A stretch of DNA of 25,536 bases from a virus. Shown one piece after another: positions 8,112 to 15,889 of the stretch; the stretch's first letter is position 1; every line of letters starts with the position of its first letter. Position numbers and translations under genes: made by a program. The notes under the pieces are model-generated. The model saw only the letters and a program-made list of their open reading frames with translations. It did not search any database and was not told where the DNA came from. The stretch is from the IMG/VR virus record IMGVR_UViG_3300030616_000078, positions 1 through 25,536 of that record. One strand, given 5' to 3'.

Positions 8112-8462
8112 TTAGTCTGATTTTTTCACACTTCCAGCATCTTTTCTTCTCCTGCGTACGGACTTTTTTCGCTGTATATCTTCTTCGGAAACATTATTGG
8201 GAACCTTGTCAGTAGTAAGTATCCGTGGCAACTCGTTGGTCTTTAACCCAGTTGACATACCACCTTCTGGTTTCCTCATTTTTCCTGGTTCAACTTCTAC
8301 AGCTTCTGTCCTTACGATAGGTTTCGGCTTCTCAATCGGAGCTTTATCTATCGGCACGAAGAATCTTGGGACTTTGACATTTTCAGGAATCTCTGCTACT
8401 TCTCCTGCTTGCCAAAGCCTAGTTTGAAACTGGCATAGTGTTGTTACTTTATACTTAATCAT
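8112..8462 (-). CDS. Conserved-type phage protein of the head-tail region, 116 residues
   Basis: The product begins MIKYKVTTLCQFQTRLWQAG and continues EVAEIPENVKVPRFFVPIDK. The second half is a charged, Pro-rich tail ending in a basic patch (KKSVRRRRKDAGSVKKSD). A compact N-terminal beta domain with a disordered tail is suggested. Such short proteins often sit between capsid and adaptor genes in podoviruses, but I cannot name a family. TAGGAGG lies upstream, right at the stop of the cement-protein gene, so the pair is co-translated. The role is unknown; a virion-associated or connector accessory role is inferred from location. Confidence 0.7.
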   Translation of the reverse strand: MIKYKVTTLCQFQTRLWQAGEVAEIPENVKVPRFFVPIDKAPIEKPKPIVRTEAVEVEPGKMRKPEGGMSTGLKTNELPRILTTDKVPNNVSEEDIQRKKSVRRRRKDAGSVKKSD

Positions 8463-8473
8463 TTAGCCTCCTA

Positions 8474-8911
8474 TTAGGCATAAACATTTTCAATACCGAC
8501 ATCTTTCACAATATACATATGTACAGGTGAAGATGAAAATGCGTTTACACTATCTTCTGTCAAAAGTCTAGTGCCATCTCCAGACCTTGCCCAGAAATAT
8601 CCACGCAGATATTGCTTTACATCGTTACCAATCGGAAGTTTGATTTCTTTTCCTGCTGCTAATGCTGCTGCATTATAAGTGCCACTTGCAACGAGAGTTG
8701 TGTATTCATTGAAGTCTTCTGATTCAGAAGTCTGCAATTCAAACTGTCCATATGGCGCACCTACTGACGCTGCAAACGCTGTTAAGACATGGACATATAG
8801 CCAAGCTCCTCTGCAAGATTCACCGACAGCAACAGTATCAATTATACTCGGTGATGCTGCTGGTAAGGTATTATCAATAATACCTAAGTCTAGTAAGGAA
8901 TCAAGAAACAT
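8474..8911 (-). CDS. Bbp16-like capsid cement protein
   Basis: The 145-residue protein begins MFLDSLLDLGIIDNTLPAAS, close to the MYLDxLLxLxxxQxxT start of Bordetella phage BPP-1 Bbp16 and relatives. It continues with the pattern GAWLYVHVLTAF, QFELQTSESEDFNEYTTLVA, LAAGKEIKLPIG and KQYLRGYFWARSG, typical of these beta-rich decoration proteins that lock capsomers together on the head. It directly follows the major capsid gene, as in BPP-1-like phages. An AAGGAGAT ribosome binding site lies upstream. Confidence rests on motif recognition and gene order. Confidence 0.8.
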   Translation of the reverse strand: MFLDSLLDLGIIDNTLPAASPSIIDTVAVGESCRGAWLYVHVLTAFAASVGAPYGQFELQTSESEDFNEYTTLVASGTYNAAALAAGKEIKLPIGNDVKQYLRGYFWARSGDGTRLLTEDSVNAFSSSPVHMYIVKDVGIENVYA

Positions 8912-8958
8912 TATTTATCTCCTTTGTTAATTAAAAATTAATACTATACTGACACTCT

Positions 8959-10002
8959 TTATGAGAAGTCCGTTTCTGTAGTGATTTGAGTTTCAGTATT
9001 CAGAATGCTGTCAATTCTTCTGCAAGGGATACTTAAGAAATGTAGCATCTTTCCTCTTACTAACGGTGTATTCTTTACTTCATCCATGCTTAACCAGATG
9101 TTGCTTTTATCTAACAACTTGACACCTAACATAGCTCTTACTCTGTTGTTCATATAAAATACTGGTCTAGCTGAAGAGTCAGGTGGAAGTTTTTCAATAG
9201 CTTGACACATATATTTTATAATGTTAGCAGAAGTATCAGAACTGTCACTAGCTGTTTCTAGATTTGAGATGTCAATATTGCAGATCCTTACGACTGTGCG
9301 ATAATCGTCAATCGCTAAACCACATTTCCATTGGAAGTGTGATTGGTATACTTTCATGAAATATCCAGAGTTGTTAGGGTCGCTGATAGTAATTAAACCA
9401 TCGTCTTGGTGCTGTAACCCTGCTAATGATCCCTTTGGATATATACCATAGCATTTGTTTGGTGCCCATTGTACGAGCCAAATGCTAGTGTTGTCACTAC
9501 CTGTTCCTCCTGCATCTATCATTTGTGCTGATGTCGTGTAAGTAGACCCTGTGCTGAAATAACGAGATGCAAGTCCGTCAAACTGCTCTGGATTAACTGA
9601 AACATTACCGTAAATCAATGTTGAAGACATAGTGTCAGATAACCCTTGGATAAACCCTTTATCCTGGCTGAACCTGAATGCTTCAGTATTACCGTTTAAC
9701 ATAGCTAAGTCTTTATCAATATGACTTAGTGCTTCTAGCATACCACAAGTGTTTGTGATTTGCCCAGTTGTTGCTTTAGATGCTTGAATACCTTTGTTTA
9801 ACTGCCTCCAAGTTCCTGCTGGTTTGCTTGTACGAACAGTTGAAACATGACCTGTAGGTAAGTTACCTTCAATCATAGGTATATCATCAAGGATGTCATT
9901 GTACTCTTGCAATACTTCTGCAATCATATCAATTTTCCCATTAGGATCCATTGCTCTAGCTACATCTAGTAGCGTAGGAAAAACTGTTGATAAAGTAGAC
10001 AT
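8959..10002 (-). CDS. Major capsid protein (Bbp17-like, HK97-fold family)
   Basis: This 347-residue protein follows the scaffold gene and precedes the cement gene. It starts MSTLSTVFPTLLDVARAMDP, then LQEYNDILDDIPMIEGNLPT, HVSTVRTSKPAGTWRQLNKG and LEALSHIDKDLAMLNGNTEAF. This is the characteristic opening of major capsid proteins in BPP-1-like podoviruses. Further family features are the segments SIWLVQWAPNKCYGIYPKGS and CGLAIDDYRTVVRICNID. The protein forms the icosahedral shell. AAAGGAGC lies upstream of the ATG. No sign of a cleavable prohead protease domain is seen in the neighbours. Confidence 0.88.
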   Translation of the reverse strand: MSTLSTVFPTLLDVARAMDPNGKIDMIAEVLQEYNDILDDIPMIEGNLPTGHVSTVRTSKPAGTWRQLNKGIQASKATTGQITNTCGMLEALSHIDKDLAMLNGNTEAFRFSQDKGFIQGLSDTMSSTLIYGNVSVNPEQFDGLASRYFSTGSTYTTSAQMIDAGGTGSDNTSIWLVQWAPNKCYGIYPKGSLAGLQHQDDGLITISDPNNSGYFMKVYQSHFQWKCGLAIDDYRTVVRICNIDISNLETASDSSDTSANIIKYMCQAIEKLPPDSSARPVFYMNNRVRAMLGVKLLDKSNIWLSMDEVKNTPLVRGKMLHFLSIPCRRIDSILNTETQITTETDFS

Positions 10003-10014
10003 TTATTCGCTCCT

Positions 10015-10668
10015 TTATTTATTTTTACTGGTAGGATTGTCGTATAGTTTACCTATACCTCCACCTTCAGCTCCTTTTTTCTTATCAGACTCAACGAAAG
10101 TATCTTCACTTATCGCTTTGCCTGCCTTTACAAACAACTTGACAAGTTCAGGATGGTTACCTAATCCTGTATCATCAAGCACTTCCCTTACTTTTGGAGA
10201 ACCGAATTTGTCAATGAACTTTGATGCAACTACTTTAGCTTCTTTTAACCCTGCTCCTAGTTCTTGAACTGTCTGGTTCTTCCATTCATCTACTTGCTTG
10301 CTCCATCCATCTAGTGCTTCTTGTTTTGCTTTTTCCGTCTGCTGTTGCACATAAGGTATATATGCATCAGCTAACTTCTGTGCTGCTTCTTGAGTAAGTC
10401 CGACTTCTTTCATAACAGGGGATAAGATGTCAACCAAAGCGTTTTCAAGTTCCATACCCTCTGGCATTTTGAGTTCGTACTTCTCAGGTACATCAGGTGT
10501 TGCTTCTTCGTCACTCTTTTCACCTAGCAAAGTACTTTCTTCTTTTGTTTCCTCAGCTTCAGTAGTTTCTGTAGTCTTTGTGTCTTCAGTAGTTGTATCC
10601 TGATTCTGAGTGTCTTGCGTAGTTTGCTGGTCTGTTGTTTCAGTTGCTTGAGTGGTTTCTTCTGGCAT
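10015..10668 (-). CDS. Capsid scaffolding protein
   Basis: The 217-residue protein has a very acidic, Thr/Gln/Glu-rich N-terminal third (residues 1-60). The middle is helical (LENALVDILSPVMKEVGLTQ, QKLADAYIPYVQQQTEKAKQ). A conserved end includes KEAKVVASKFIDKFGSPKVR, EVLDDTGLGNHPELVKLFVK and AGKAISEDTF. The signature G-N-H-P-E-[LV]-V near the C-terminus is common in putative scaffolding proteins just upstream of podovirus major capsid genes. It would guide procapsid assembly and then leave. AAAAAGGAGC precedes the ATG. A basic C-terminal tail may contact the capsid protein. Confidence 0.8.
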   Translation of the reverse strand: MPEETTQATETTDQQTTQDTQNQDTTTEDTKTTETTEAEETKEESTLLGEKSDEEATPDVPEKYELKMPEGMELENALVDILSPVMKEVGLTQEAAQKLADAYIPYVQQQTEKAKQEALDGWSKQVDEWKNQTVQELGAGLKEAKVVASKFIDKFGSPKVREVLDDTGLGNHPELVKLFVKAGKAISEDTFVESDKKKGAEGGGIGKLYDNPTSKNK

Positions 10669-10695
10669 TGCTTTGCTCCTTTTTAATTTGACTAA

Positions 10696-10723
10696 TTAAT
10701 CCGAGTCCGTAGAGTGGGATTAA
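10696..10723. other. Inverted repeat at the end of the Bbp19-like gene
   Basis: TTAATCC (10696-10702) and GGATTAA (10717-10723) form a 7-bp stem around a 14-nt loop. It overlaps the stop codon of the Bbp19-like gene and lies before the scaffold gene. No T-run follows on the coding strand, so it is more likely an mRNA-stabilising or processing hairpin than an intrinsic terminator. Confidence 0.35.
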
Positions 10724-11073
10724 CCGTCTGTTGATAATATATCTTTATTCTCAATTCTTTCTTTTTCGTCTAACTCTTCTCGCTTGGCTTCGCTTGCGTG
10801 TTCTCTCTGCATCTGCATAAATGCGTCAGGCTTAGCTTCCATTATTTCTGCCAACGCCCATAAGCCAATACCCCTACGACCAGAATTATAAGTAGTACCA
10901 AAACCTGCATCTCCGTGGACATATCCGTCACGAAATACTTGTGCCTCGCTTAATACTCTCCATAAGAACCTCCTGCCTTCTGGCGATGATAATATAAGCT
11001 TGATGTCATTTAGCTCTCTATCTCTTAACCGTTTTGCTTTCTGTTCTAATGTTTCCTTCCTTGATTCTGTCAT
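10720..11073 (-). CDS. Bbp19-like phage protein
   Basis: The 117-residue protein resembles the Bbp19-type domain found between portal and scaffold genes of BPP-1-like phages. Key segments are RDRELNDIKLILSSPEGRRF, LWRVLSEAQVFRDGYV, GFGTTYNSGRRGIGLWALAE and a charged C-terminal tail. The family pattern is a D-x-x-x-[IV]-[LM]-x-[ST]-x-x-G-R-R-F-[LIV]-W-R core followed by a G-R-R-x-x-G-L motif. Its biochemical function is not known. Its ATG overlaps the stop of the 30-residue membrane peptide as ATGA, so the portal gene, the peptide and this gene are read as a coupled chain. Confidence 0.75.
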   Translation of the reverse strand: MTESRKETLEQKAKRLRDRELNDIKLILSSPEGRRFLWRVLSEAQVFRDGYVHGDAGFGTTYNSGRRGIGLWALAEIMEAKPDAFMQMQREHASEAKREELDEKERIENKDILSTDG

Positions 11074-11162
11074 CTACATAAACTCCATAATAAAACTCCG
11101 AAAGTTATTGATGTTATTATAACAAGCATCATTAAAAGTTTTTCTAGGTCTGATAAAGTCAT
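11070..11162 (-). CDS. Hidden single-pass membrane microprotein, 30 residues
   Basis: The product begins MTLSDLEKLLMMLVIITSIT and continues FGVLLWSLCR. A short amphipathic start is followed by one clear hydrophobic segment (about residues 9-28) and a basic last residue. Its ATG overlaps the portal stop as ATGA, and its TGA overlaps the next ATG, again as ATGA. AAGGGG lies upstream within the portal gene. Such exact double overlap would be unlikely for a spurious frame. Size and topology would fit a small membrane protein, perhaps a lysis accessory, but no family is recognised. Confidence 0.6.
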   Translation of the reverse strand: MTLSDLEKLLMMLVIITSITFGVLLWSLCR

Positions 11163-12820
11163 CTCTGCACCCCTTGTGCTAGTCTATCTAGCATTGAGTT
11201 TTTATCCATCTCTGTTTCAGATAACTTCTTGCCTATATCAGTAGCTGTATCAGCAGACTGTGCCATCCCTTGTAAGTTCTGTACTTGTGCTTTCTGTTGT
11301 CTGATAGCGTCAACTGTATCCTCTTCGTTTATGACCTTTACTGGTACTCCTTCCATCTCGGCAACTTCTTTAACAGCTTGGTCAATATTAATCATATCAA
11401 CAGCTTCTGGGAATACTCCTGCCATTTGCCCTACAAACCCTATGACTCTTTGTATCCCTACCGACCCTACTGCTCGTTGTGCTTGTGCGAGAATTGAGAT
11501 GTACTGTATCTTTATCTCTTGCCCTTGTATCTCTTCTGGTGGTATCGGTATCAATCCGTTGTCTGCCATAATGTCAAATAACAGTTCAATTACCTTACTC
11601 AACATCTCTTCATCAAGATTGTTAAGTATCGGACCCATTAACAGTATTCTTTCTTGTTCTCTTGCTGCAACTTCATGTGCTGTTATCTGTGTCCTGTCTA
11701 ATGTCGCTAGCATCGTGAATAAGTCTGTAAAGAAATGCCTATCTATTGACTGCTTGACACTATTCTCTAACTCTATAAACGATTGTAAGTTAGGGTTAAT
11801 CTGATACGCAGGTGTTAATCCAGCGTTAGGGACATTAGCTGTTGTCCGTGTTATCCCTCCTGGAAGTAAGTTAGCGTTGCCTACTACATTAGCATCAGAC
11901 TGCATTGGTGGGTTATGGAGCTTCTCTTGAGCGAGCAATTTGTCATACTTGACTTTCTGCAATTCCTTAATATCCCCCAACGCATCCCATCCTGGTCCGT
12001 ATCCGTATACTACATCAGTTGTCGGAATCATCCATCTAGGTGCGACTACATTAAACCTCTTGAACCCTCGTTTAGCTAAGAAGTTATTGCCACCTTCGCC
12101 TGTTTCCCAGTACAATGAACGATACGGCATATTAGTAAAATCAACTTTTACAGGATCTCGTTTATCATTAGGTTCAATCAAATGCCTTACTGATACCCAA
12201 CTGTCTTTCTTATTCTGATTCCATTTAGATTGTACTTGTGGCGAACAGTTATCGTATCCGAACTGCTTGACTAACTGCCCTACTGTTAACCAGAACGGTC
12301 GTGCAAAAGAGTTGACTTTCCCTCTCTGGTCTGTTGCTAAATAATACTCACCTATTGTAAAGTTCCTGAACCGTACGATTGATTCAATGTCTTCTAATAT
12401 AATAAACGCTCCTGTCCCAAAACTTAGTAACTCTTCGTAAGTGTTCTGTGCGACTCCGTAAAAGTTAGACCCTTCTAGTATAGCGTACATTCTGCGTTGG
12501 ACTTCTTCAAGCCACATTCGTACTGATATTAACTTAGATAACTCTGCGTCAGATAATGTAAGCTTGAACCAAGGGCGTGACTTGCTTGTAATTCCAGAGT
12601 TTAACCCTGACGCTGATTTCCTACAGCTTTGTGTTGCGTATGCATCAAGGACAAGTTTATGGTCAATCATCTTGCCACGCTTAGGTCGTGCATTGTCAAA
12701 TAACCCTCGTGTAGGATTGAGATACTGTGCGATATCTCGCCAAGAAGCTCTGTATAATTCAGCTTCTCGTTTCATATCATCAAAGCGTTTGTTGACTTGT
12801 GTCTTTAAATTCTCTGCCAT
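11159..12820 (-). CDS. Portal protein (head-tail connector)
   Basis: The 553-residue protein is a podovirus portal. It carries the family's early features RFDDMKREAELYRASWRDIA, QYLNPTRGLF, a LVLDAYATQSCRKSASGLNS segment (equivalent to the conserved S-x-[AG]-x-x-x-x-L-A-S-G-[LM] region), and TSKSRPWFKLTL. Later come YGVAQNTYEELLSFGTGAFI, YGYGPGWDALGDIKELQKVK and TAHEVAAREQERILLMGPIL, followed by a Gln/Ala-rich C-terminus. Twelve copies would form the DNA entry channel. It lies downstream of the terminase and small protein genes and upstream of scaffold and capsid genes. Length is normal for the head-tail connector family. Confidence 0.92.
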   Translation of the reverse strand: MAENLKTQVNKRFDDMKREAELYRASWRDIAQYLNPTRGLFDNARPKRGKMIDHKLVLDAYATQSCRKSASGLNSGITSKSRPWFKLTLSDAELSKLISVRMWLEEVQRRMYAILEGSNFYGVAQNTYEELLSFGTGAFIILEDIESIVRFRNFTIGEYYLATDQRGKVNSFARPFWLTVGQLVKQFGYDNCSPQVQSKWNQNKKDSWVSVRHLIEPNDKRDPVKVDFTNMPYRSLYWETGEGGNNFLAKRGFKRFNVVAPRWMIPTTDVVYGYGPGWDALGDIKELQKVKYDKLLAQEKLHNPPMQSDANVVGNANLLPGGITRTTANVPNAGLTPAYQINPNLQSFIELENSVKQSIDRHFFTDLFTMLATLDRTQITAHEVAAREQERILLMGPILNNLDEEMLSKVIELLFDIMADNGLIPIPPEEIQGQEIKIQYISILAQAQRAVGSVGIQRVIGFVGQMAGVFPEAVDMINIDQAVKEVAEMEGVPVKVINEEDTVDAIRQQKAQVQNLQGMAQSADTATDIGKKLSETEMDKNSMLDRLAQGVQR

Positions 12821-12821
12821 C

Positions 12822-13079
12822 TTATGCCCCTAACTTTGACTTGCCGTAGAATCCAGATGATTTAAGGTCTGCTCCTGTTCCTGTTAATCCCCTTGCTCCA
12901 GTTTTAATTGTGCTAGCTAAACCGTATTGTAACTGTTCAAGTCGTTTCTTTCTAGAATCACTTGCCACTTGACTAGCTACTTCAGGCGTAGGTGTCGGTG
13001 GTGGTGGCATAGGTGGAGGTGCTGGTGTTGCTGGCATAACAGGTGGTGCTGGTGTTTTTGGTTTTGAAAATATACACAT
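12822..13079 (-). CDS. Proline-rich small protein with MC N-terminus, 85 residues
   Basis: The protein begins MCIFSKPKTPAPPVMPATPA and has about 18 prolines in its first 35 residues. A basic region follows (SRKKRLEQLQYGLASTIKTG), with a Gly/Leu/Thr ending (ARGLTGTGADLKSSGFYGKS). This layout, MC plus a poly-Pro stretch plus RRKK and a G-L-x-G-T ending, is common in small proteins encoded next to podovirus portal genes. Their role is unknown. The stop lies next to the portal ATG. AAGGAGAACATAAT precedes the ATG, nearly identical to the sequence in front of the neighbouring upstream gene. Confidence 0.75.
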   Translation of the reverse strand: MCIFSKPKTPAPPVMPATPAPPPMPPPPTPTPEVASQVASDSRKKRLEQLQYGLASTIKTGARGLTGTGADLKSSGFYGKSKLGA

Positions 13080-13080
13080 A

Positions 13081-13326
13081 TTATGTTCTCCTTTTTTGTG
13101 CTATTTGTGGAGCTACTGATGTCGGTCTTGGTGAAGATGAACCCCCAGAACTCATTGATGGGTACATTGAATTACTTGGTGAAACCTCTTCATTATTCCA
13201 ACCAAATTTTGGCTTTAATTGGCGAGCTATACTTTCGTTCCACTTAAATAATGCAGAACGAGATTCTGGATTATATGTCTTTTTACCAGATATTTCTCTA
13301 GCCATAAAATATTGGGGAATACACAT
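13081..13326 (-). CDS. Small protein with MC N-terminus, 81 residues, function unknown
   Basis: The protein begins MCIPQYFMAREISGKKTYNP. It has a polar middle (SALFKWNESIARQLKPKFGW) and a Ser/Pro/Gly-rich, probably disordered C-terminal half ending in KRRT. No enzyme or membrane motif is visible. CAGGAGGACATAAT precedes the ATG, and this start region closely matches that of the next gene (12822-13079), including the first three codons. The same MC start recurs in other small proteins here. A virion accessory role is possible from position only. Confidence 0.65.
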   Translation of the reverse strand: MCIPQYFMAREISGKKTYNPESRSALFKWNESIARQLKPKFGWNNEEVSPSNSMYPSMSSGGSSSPRPTSVAPQIAQKRRT

Positions 13327-13327
13327 A

Positions 13328-13630
13328 TTATGTCCTCCTGTTTAACTTTTTACTGGCAAAATGTATCATTAAACTTAACCACGAAGCTGTTAATATCCCT
13401 ATTGTAATCCAGAATTTATACACTGGTGTTACTTCATTGCTGAACTTCCATACCTGTTGGCTTATTGTCATCCCTGTTGTGTGTACTGCGTGCCATTCCC
13501 AAAATCCGAAACATAAAAAGAAAGTTAAAAATGTATATAACAAATGCCAGCTTCCTGTTGTTATGCCTATATAAATCGCTGGACCTATCATCCCACCTAT
13601 CATAACTATTATGAAAATAAACTCTTTCAT
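13328..13630 (-). CDS. Three-span membrane protein (holin candidate)
   Basis: The 100-residue protein begins MKEFIFIIVMIGGMIGPAIY. Three hydrophobic segments are visible at about residues 3-22, 28-45 and 70-91. They are separated by short loops containing WEWHAVHTTGMTISQQVWKF and end with a basic tail (KKLNRRT). Size and three spans fit class I holins, which permeabilise the inner membrane at lysis, but no endolysin is seen in the window, so this is a guess from topology. The ATG overlaps the stop of the upstream gene (TAATG). A generic small membrane protein of podovirus packaging modules is the alternative. Confidence 0.7.
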   Translation of the reverse strand: MKEFIFIIVMIGGMIGPAIYIGITTGSWHLLYTFLTFFLCFGFWEWHAVHTTGMTISQQVWKFSNEVTPVYKFWITIGILTASWLSLMIHFASKKLNRRT

Positions 13631-13986
13631 TAAAATGCTTCTGCTGCTACATTAGTTGTGGTTGTGCCTAAAACATAAACAATGTGAGCTGATCCTGTAT
13701 CTACATATCTTTCTGTCCATTCACCAGCTTTTGCTATTCCACCTATCCCTCTTGTTCCTCCGTCTATTGATCCTACTGTGCCAGTAGTTTCATCTATTGA
13801 AAATCTAATATCATTAGTAGTTGGATATAATCTGAACCCTATTGCTGCAGCAGGTAGAGTGAATCCTTTTGCTGTAGTATAAACATTTCCTTCTGCACTA
13901 AATAAACATCCTTGTTGACCATTTTGTACTGCTGTAGCTACAAAATTCATTGATACATTGTTTCTTACATAATCTTGTCTGCCCAT
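13630..13986 (-). CDS. Beta-rich small structural protein candidate, 118 residues
   Basis: The protein begins MGRQDYVRNNVSMNFVATAV. It is rich in Gly, Thr and Ala with regular alternating hydrophobic positions (AAAIGFRLYPTTNDIRFSID, SAHIVYVLGTTTTNVAAEAF). It has no membrane segment or signal peptide. The composition suggests a small beta-sandwich virion protein, such as a head decoration or minor structural protein, but no family is recognised. AAGGAGGACATAAA gives a strong start. It is coupled to the membrane protein gene that follows. Confidence 0.65.
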   Translation of the reverse strand: MGRQDYVRNNVSMNFVATAVQNGQQGCLFSAEGNVYTTAKGFTLPAAAIGFRLYPTTNDIRFSIDETTGTVGSIDGGTRGIGGIAKAGEWTERYVDTGSAHIVYVLGTTTTNVAAEAF

Positions 13987-13987
13987 T

Positions 13988-14287
13988 TTATGTCCTCCTT
14001 GTTCCTGTAGGTCTTTTTATAATAGGTTCTGAAAAACTTGGTGCTGGTGCTGATGACTTGCTTGCGACCTGTTGACTTGATGTATAAAGTTTATTCTTAG
14101 GATTTAATAATTCTGGTGCCTCCCTTGAGTATATTCCTATTCCTCCAGAAGTCATAGCTTGATTAGATGCTTGTCTACGATATAATATTTCTTGAGGAGA
14201 AAGACCTCTACTATTATTAGTTTCCCAAAATCCTTGTCCTGTCTTCTTATACATTCCTACATCTAAGACTGAAGTAAAAAGACACAT
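13988..14287 (-). CDS. Small protein with MC N-terminus, 99 residues, function unknown
   Basis: The protein begins MCLFTSVLDVGMYKKTGQGF. Polar, Ser/Gln/Pro-rich sequence with little predicted order follows, ending in the basic stretch KRPTGTRRT. It is the first gene after the large terminase and shares the MC-plus-hydrophobic start of three other small products in this operon. GTGAGGTGAG lies just upstream. No catalytic or metal-binding motif is visible. The role is unknown. Confidence 0.65.
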   Translation of the reverse strand: MCLFTSVLDVGMYKKTGQGFWETNNSRGLSPQEILYRRQASNQAMTSGGIGIYSREAPELLNPKNKLYTSSQQVASKSSAPAPSFSEPIIKRPTGTRRT

Positions 14288-14290
14288 ATC

Positions 14291-15886
14291 TCACCTCACA
14301 GTATGTAACTCTCGCCAACTCTTTGGCATTTTGTCTGGTTGATACATAGGTACTGCTTCTCTTGACTGCCTACGATTTAATTCTAATGGACTAAAATTCT
14401 CTTCATCACGCCTTAATCCTTGTGCTTCTAAGAACGATAACTCTTTCTTTGGGAACTTCGCTCCTAAGTCTACATCAACTATCCGTGAAATAGCGTCTAG
14501 CATATCATCGTGTGTGCTAACTGGAAAGACTGAATACTCCTTGTTAATGAACTCTGCTACGAAATCAACTGCTTTGCCTTCGTGCGATATGAATAAAAGT
14601 TTCCTTGGGATATAAAACTTATGGTTCTCAAACAATGGTACTAGCCTTCGGATCCTGTCATTCTTGGGTGTATTGCCACCTAGTGCTGTGACTCTAAACC
14701 TATAATTCTCTTGCTCCTGGACATACTTGATGTGTTCAATATCGCATTGCATACCATATTTCTCATAACCTACATTCAAAGGATTCCATTTCTTAACGAA
14801 CTCAAATAGCTTTGTAGTACGCTCGGTTAAGTTTAATCTATCTCGTATACCTTCAACAAGGTAATAGTTGCCATCAGGTGCTAGTCCTAAAACAACTATG
14901 ACTGTATAATCGTTTAGTTTCTTCTTCTCGCTTGCAGGGTCAACAAGAATATAAAAGTTCCACTTATTCGCTTGGCTCGCTACATCAAAGAATTCTAACC
15001 AGTCATCTTTGAAACCCATAACGCTGTCAACTAACGGATCTAATAACATCTGTGCTGCGAATATATAACTGCCCATATCATTTAACTTCTTATCAAGTGA
15101 TTCCTGGGATACTAATACTGGCTCTCCGTGTAGTGTACCGTCTTTTGTGGCTGGATATATCCTCGGTATCGCTGCACCTCTGTCTATAATTGTCTTATAA
15201 GTATCATTCGCGTGGTATCTTGTGCCGATATACCTGACCTTGCAATCCTCTTTGCTCCCTAAGTTCAGCGACAACGCCCAAGCTTCCGTAACTTTGTGGA
15301 TCTGCTCAGGCGTTGCGACTGATTCCCTGGTTACAACATCATCATAAACTAATATCTTATAGTGCTTTGAAGTAGGCTGACCGTCAACTAATCCTGATGC
15401 TTCTACCGTACATTCTTTTGGATTGCCTTGTCTTTTAACAATAACGCCTTTATCAAGCGACCAGCAAGGCGATTCTTTTTGTGGATTTGTATATAGTACA
15501 TCTGGAAAGAGTTGTTTGAGGAAATCATTCTGTTCAAGTTCACGCTTGATTTGTGCAAGAAAAGCTTTAGCTATCGGACTTGTATGCGAGAAAATCCCTA
15601 TTGTTACCTCAGGATCCCTAAGGATATCTTGTATGCTTTTAGCTAATGTGATGATTGTTGACTTGTAATGCTCTCTCGCCCAAAGGTCAATGTATCCGTC
15701 TGGATTTGCTTCAACTTCTCTGCATCTATCGTATATCCAGTCTTTGTTGACATCATATCGTTTAAACACAGAGAATAAAAGAAAAAAGAGGTCAGTTAGA
15801 CAAAGACTTCTAGACCTCTCATTGTTCTCGGATCTGATAATTTCTGTATATAATTTGATACTGTCTACACGATTAAGGGTATTCAA
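14291..15886 (-). CDS. terL: Terminase large subunit
   Basis: The 531-residue protein packages DNA by ATP hydrolysis and cuts the concatemer. The Walker A-like motif is WAREHYKSTI near residue 70, and the Walker B motif is KILVYDDVV near residue 180. A coupling-type segment follows (VRYIGTRYHANDTY). The nuclease half has the acidic positions expected of the RNase H-like fold: FYILVDPAS, VGYEKYGMQCD and STHDDMLDAISRI. The start is TTG at 15886: an in-frame TAA stands just two codons upstream, the next Met is far inside, and GAGGAG lies 10 nt ahead. The gene follows TerS by a few bases. Confidence 0.93.
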   Translation of the reverse strand: MNTLNRVDSIKLYTEIIRSENNERSRSLCLTDLFFLLFSVFKRYDVNKDWIYDRCREVEANPDGYIDLWAREHYKSTIITLAKSIQDILRDPEVTIGIFSHTSPIAKAFLAQIKRELEQNDFLKQLFPDVLYTNPQKESPCWSLDKGVIVKRQGNPKECTVEASGLVDGQPTSKHYKILVYDDVVTRESVATPEQIHKVTEAWALSLNLGSKEDCKVRYIGTRYHANDTYKTIIDRGAAIPRIYPATKDGTLHGEPVLVSQESLDKKLNDMGSYIFAAQMLLDPLVDSVMGFKDDWLEFFDVASQANKWNFYILVDPASEKKKLNDYTVIVVLGLAPDGNYYLVEGIRDRLNLTERTTKLFEFVKKWNPLNVGYEKYGMQCDIEHIKYVQEQENYRFRVTALGGNTPKNDRIRRLVPLFENHKFYIPRKLLFISHEGKAVDFVAEFINKEYSVFPVSTHDDMLDAISRIVDVDLGAKFPKKELSFLEAQGLRRDEENFSPLELNRRQSREAVPMYQPDKMPKSWRELHTVR

Positions 15887-15889
15887 CCG

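Noticed and set aside
1495-10002. Diversity-generating retroelement, suggested by similarity of capsid genes to BPP-1
   Set aside because: No reverse transcriptase, template repeat or adenine-mutated variable repeat is visible. The two copied tail domains differ at all kinds of positions, unlike a template/variable pair.
11229-11804. Long plus-strand open frame of 191 codons opposite the portal gene
   Set aside because: It is antisense to a clear portal protein, has no ribosome binding site or recognisable motifs, and its Ser/Cys/Ile-rich product is what reverse reading of this gene gives. It also shows that long shadow frames can arise here by chance, which lowers confidence in the frame overlapping dcm.
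13081-13345. Plus-strand frames at 13043-13345 within the small virion genes
   Set aside because: They run against the operon and lack ribosome binding sites. The minus-strand genes have strong sites and tight spacing.
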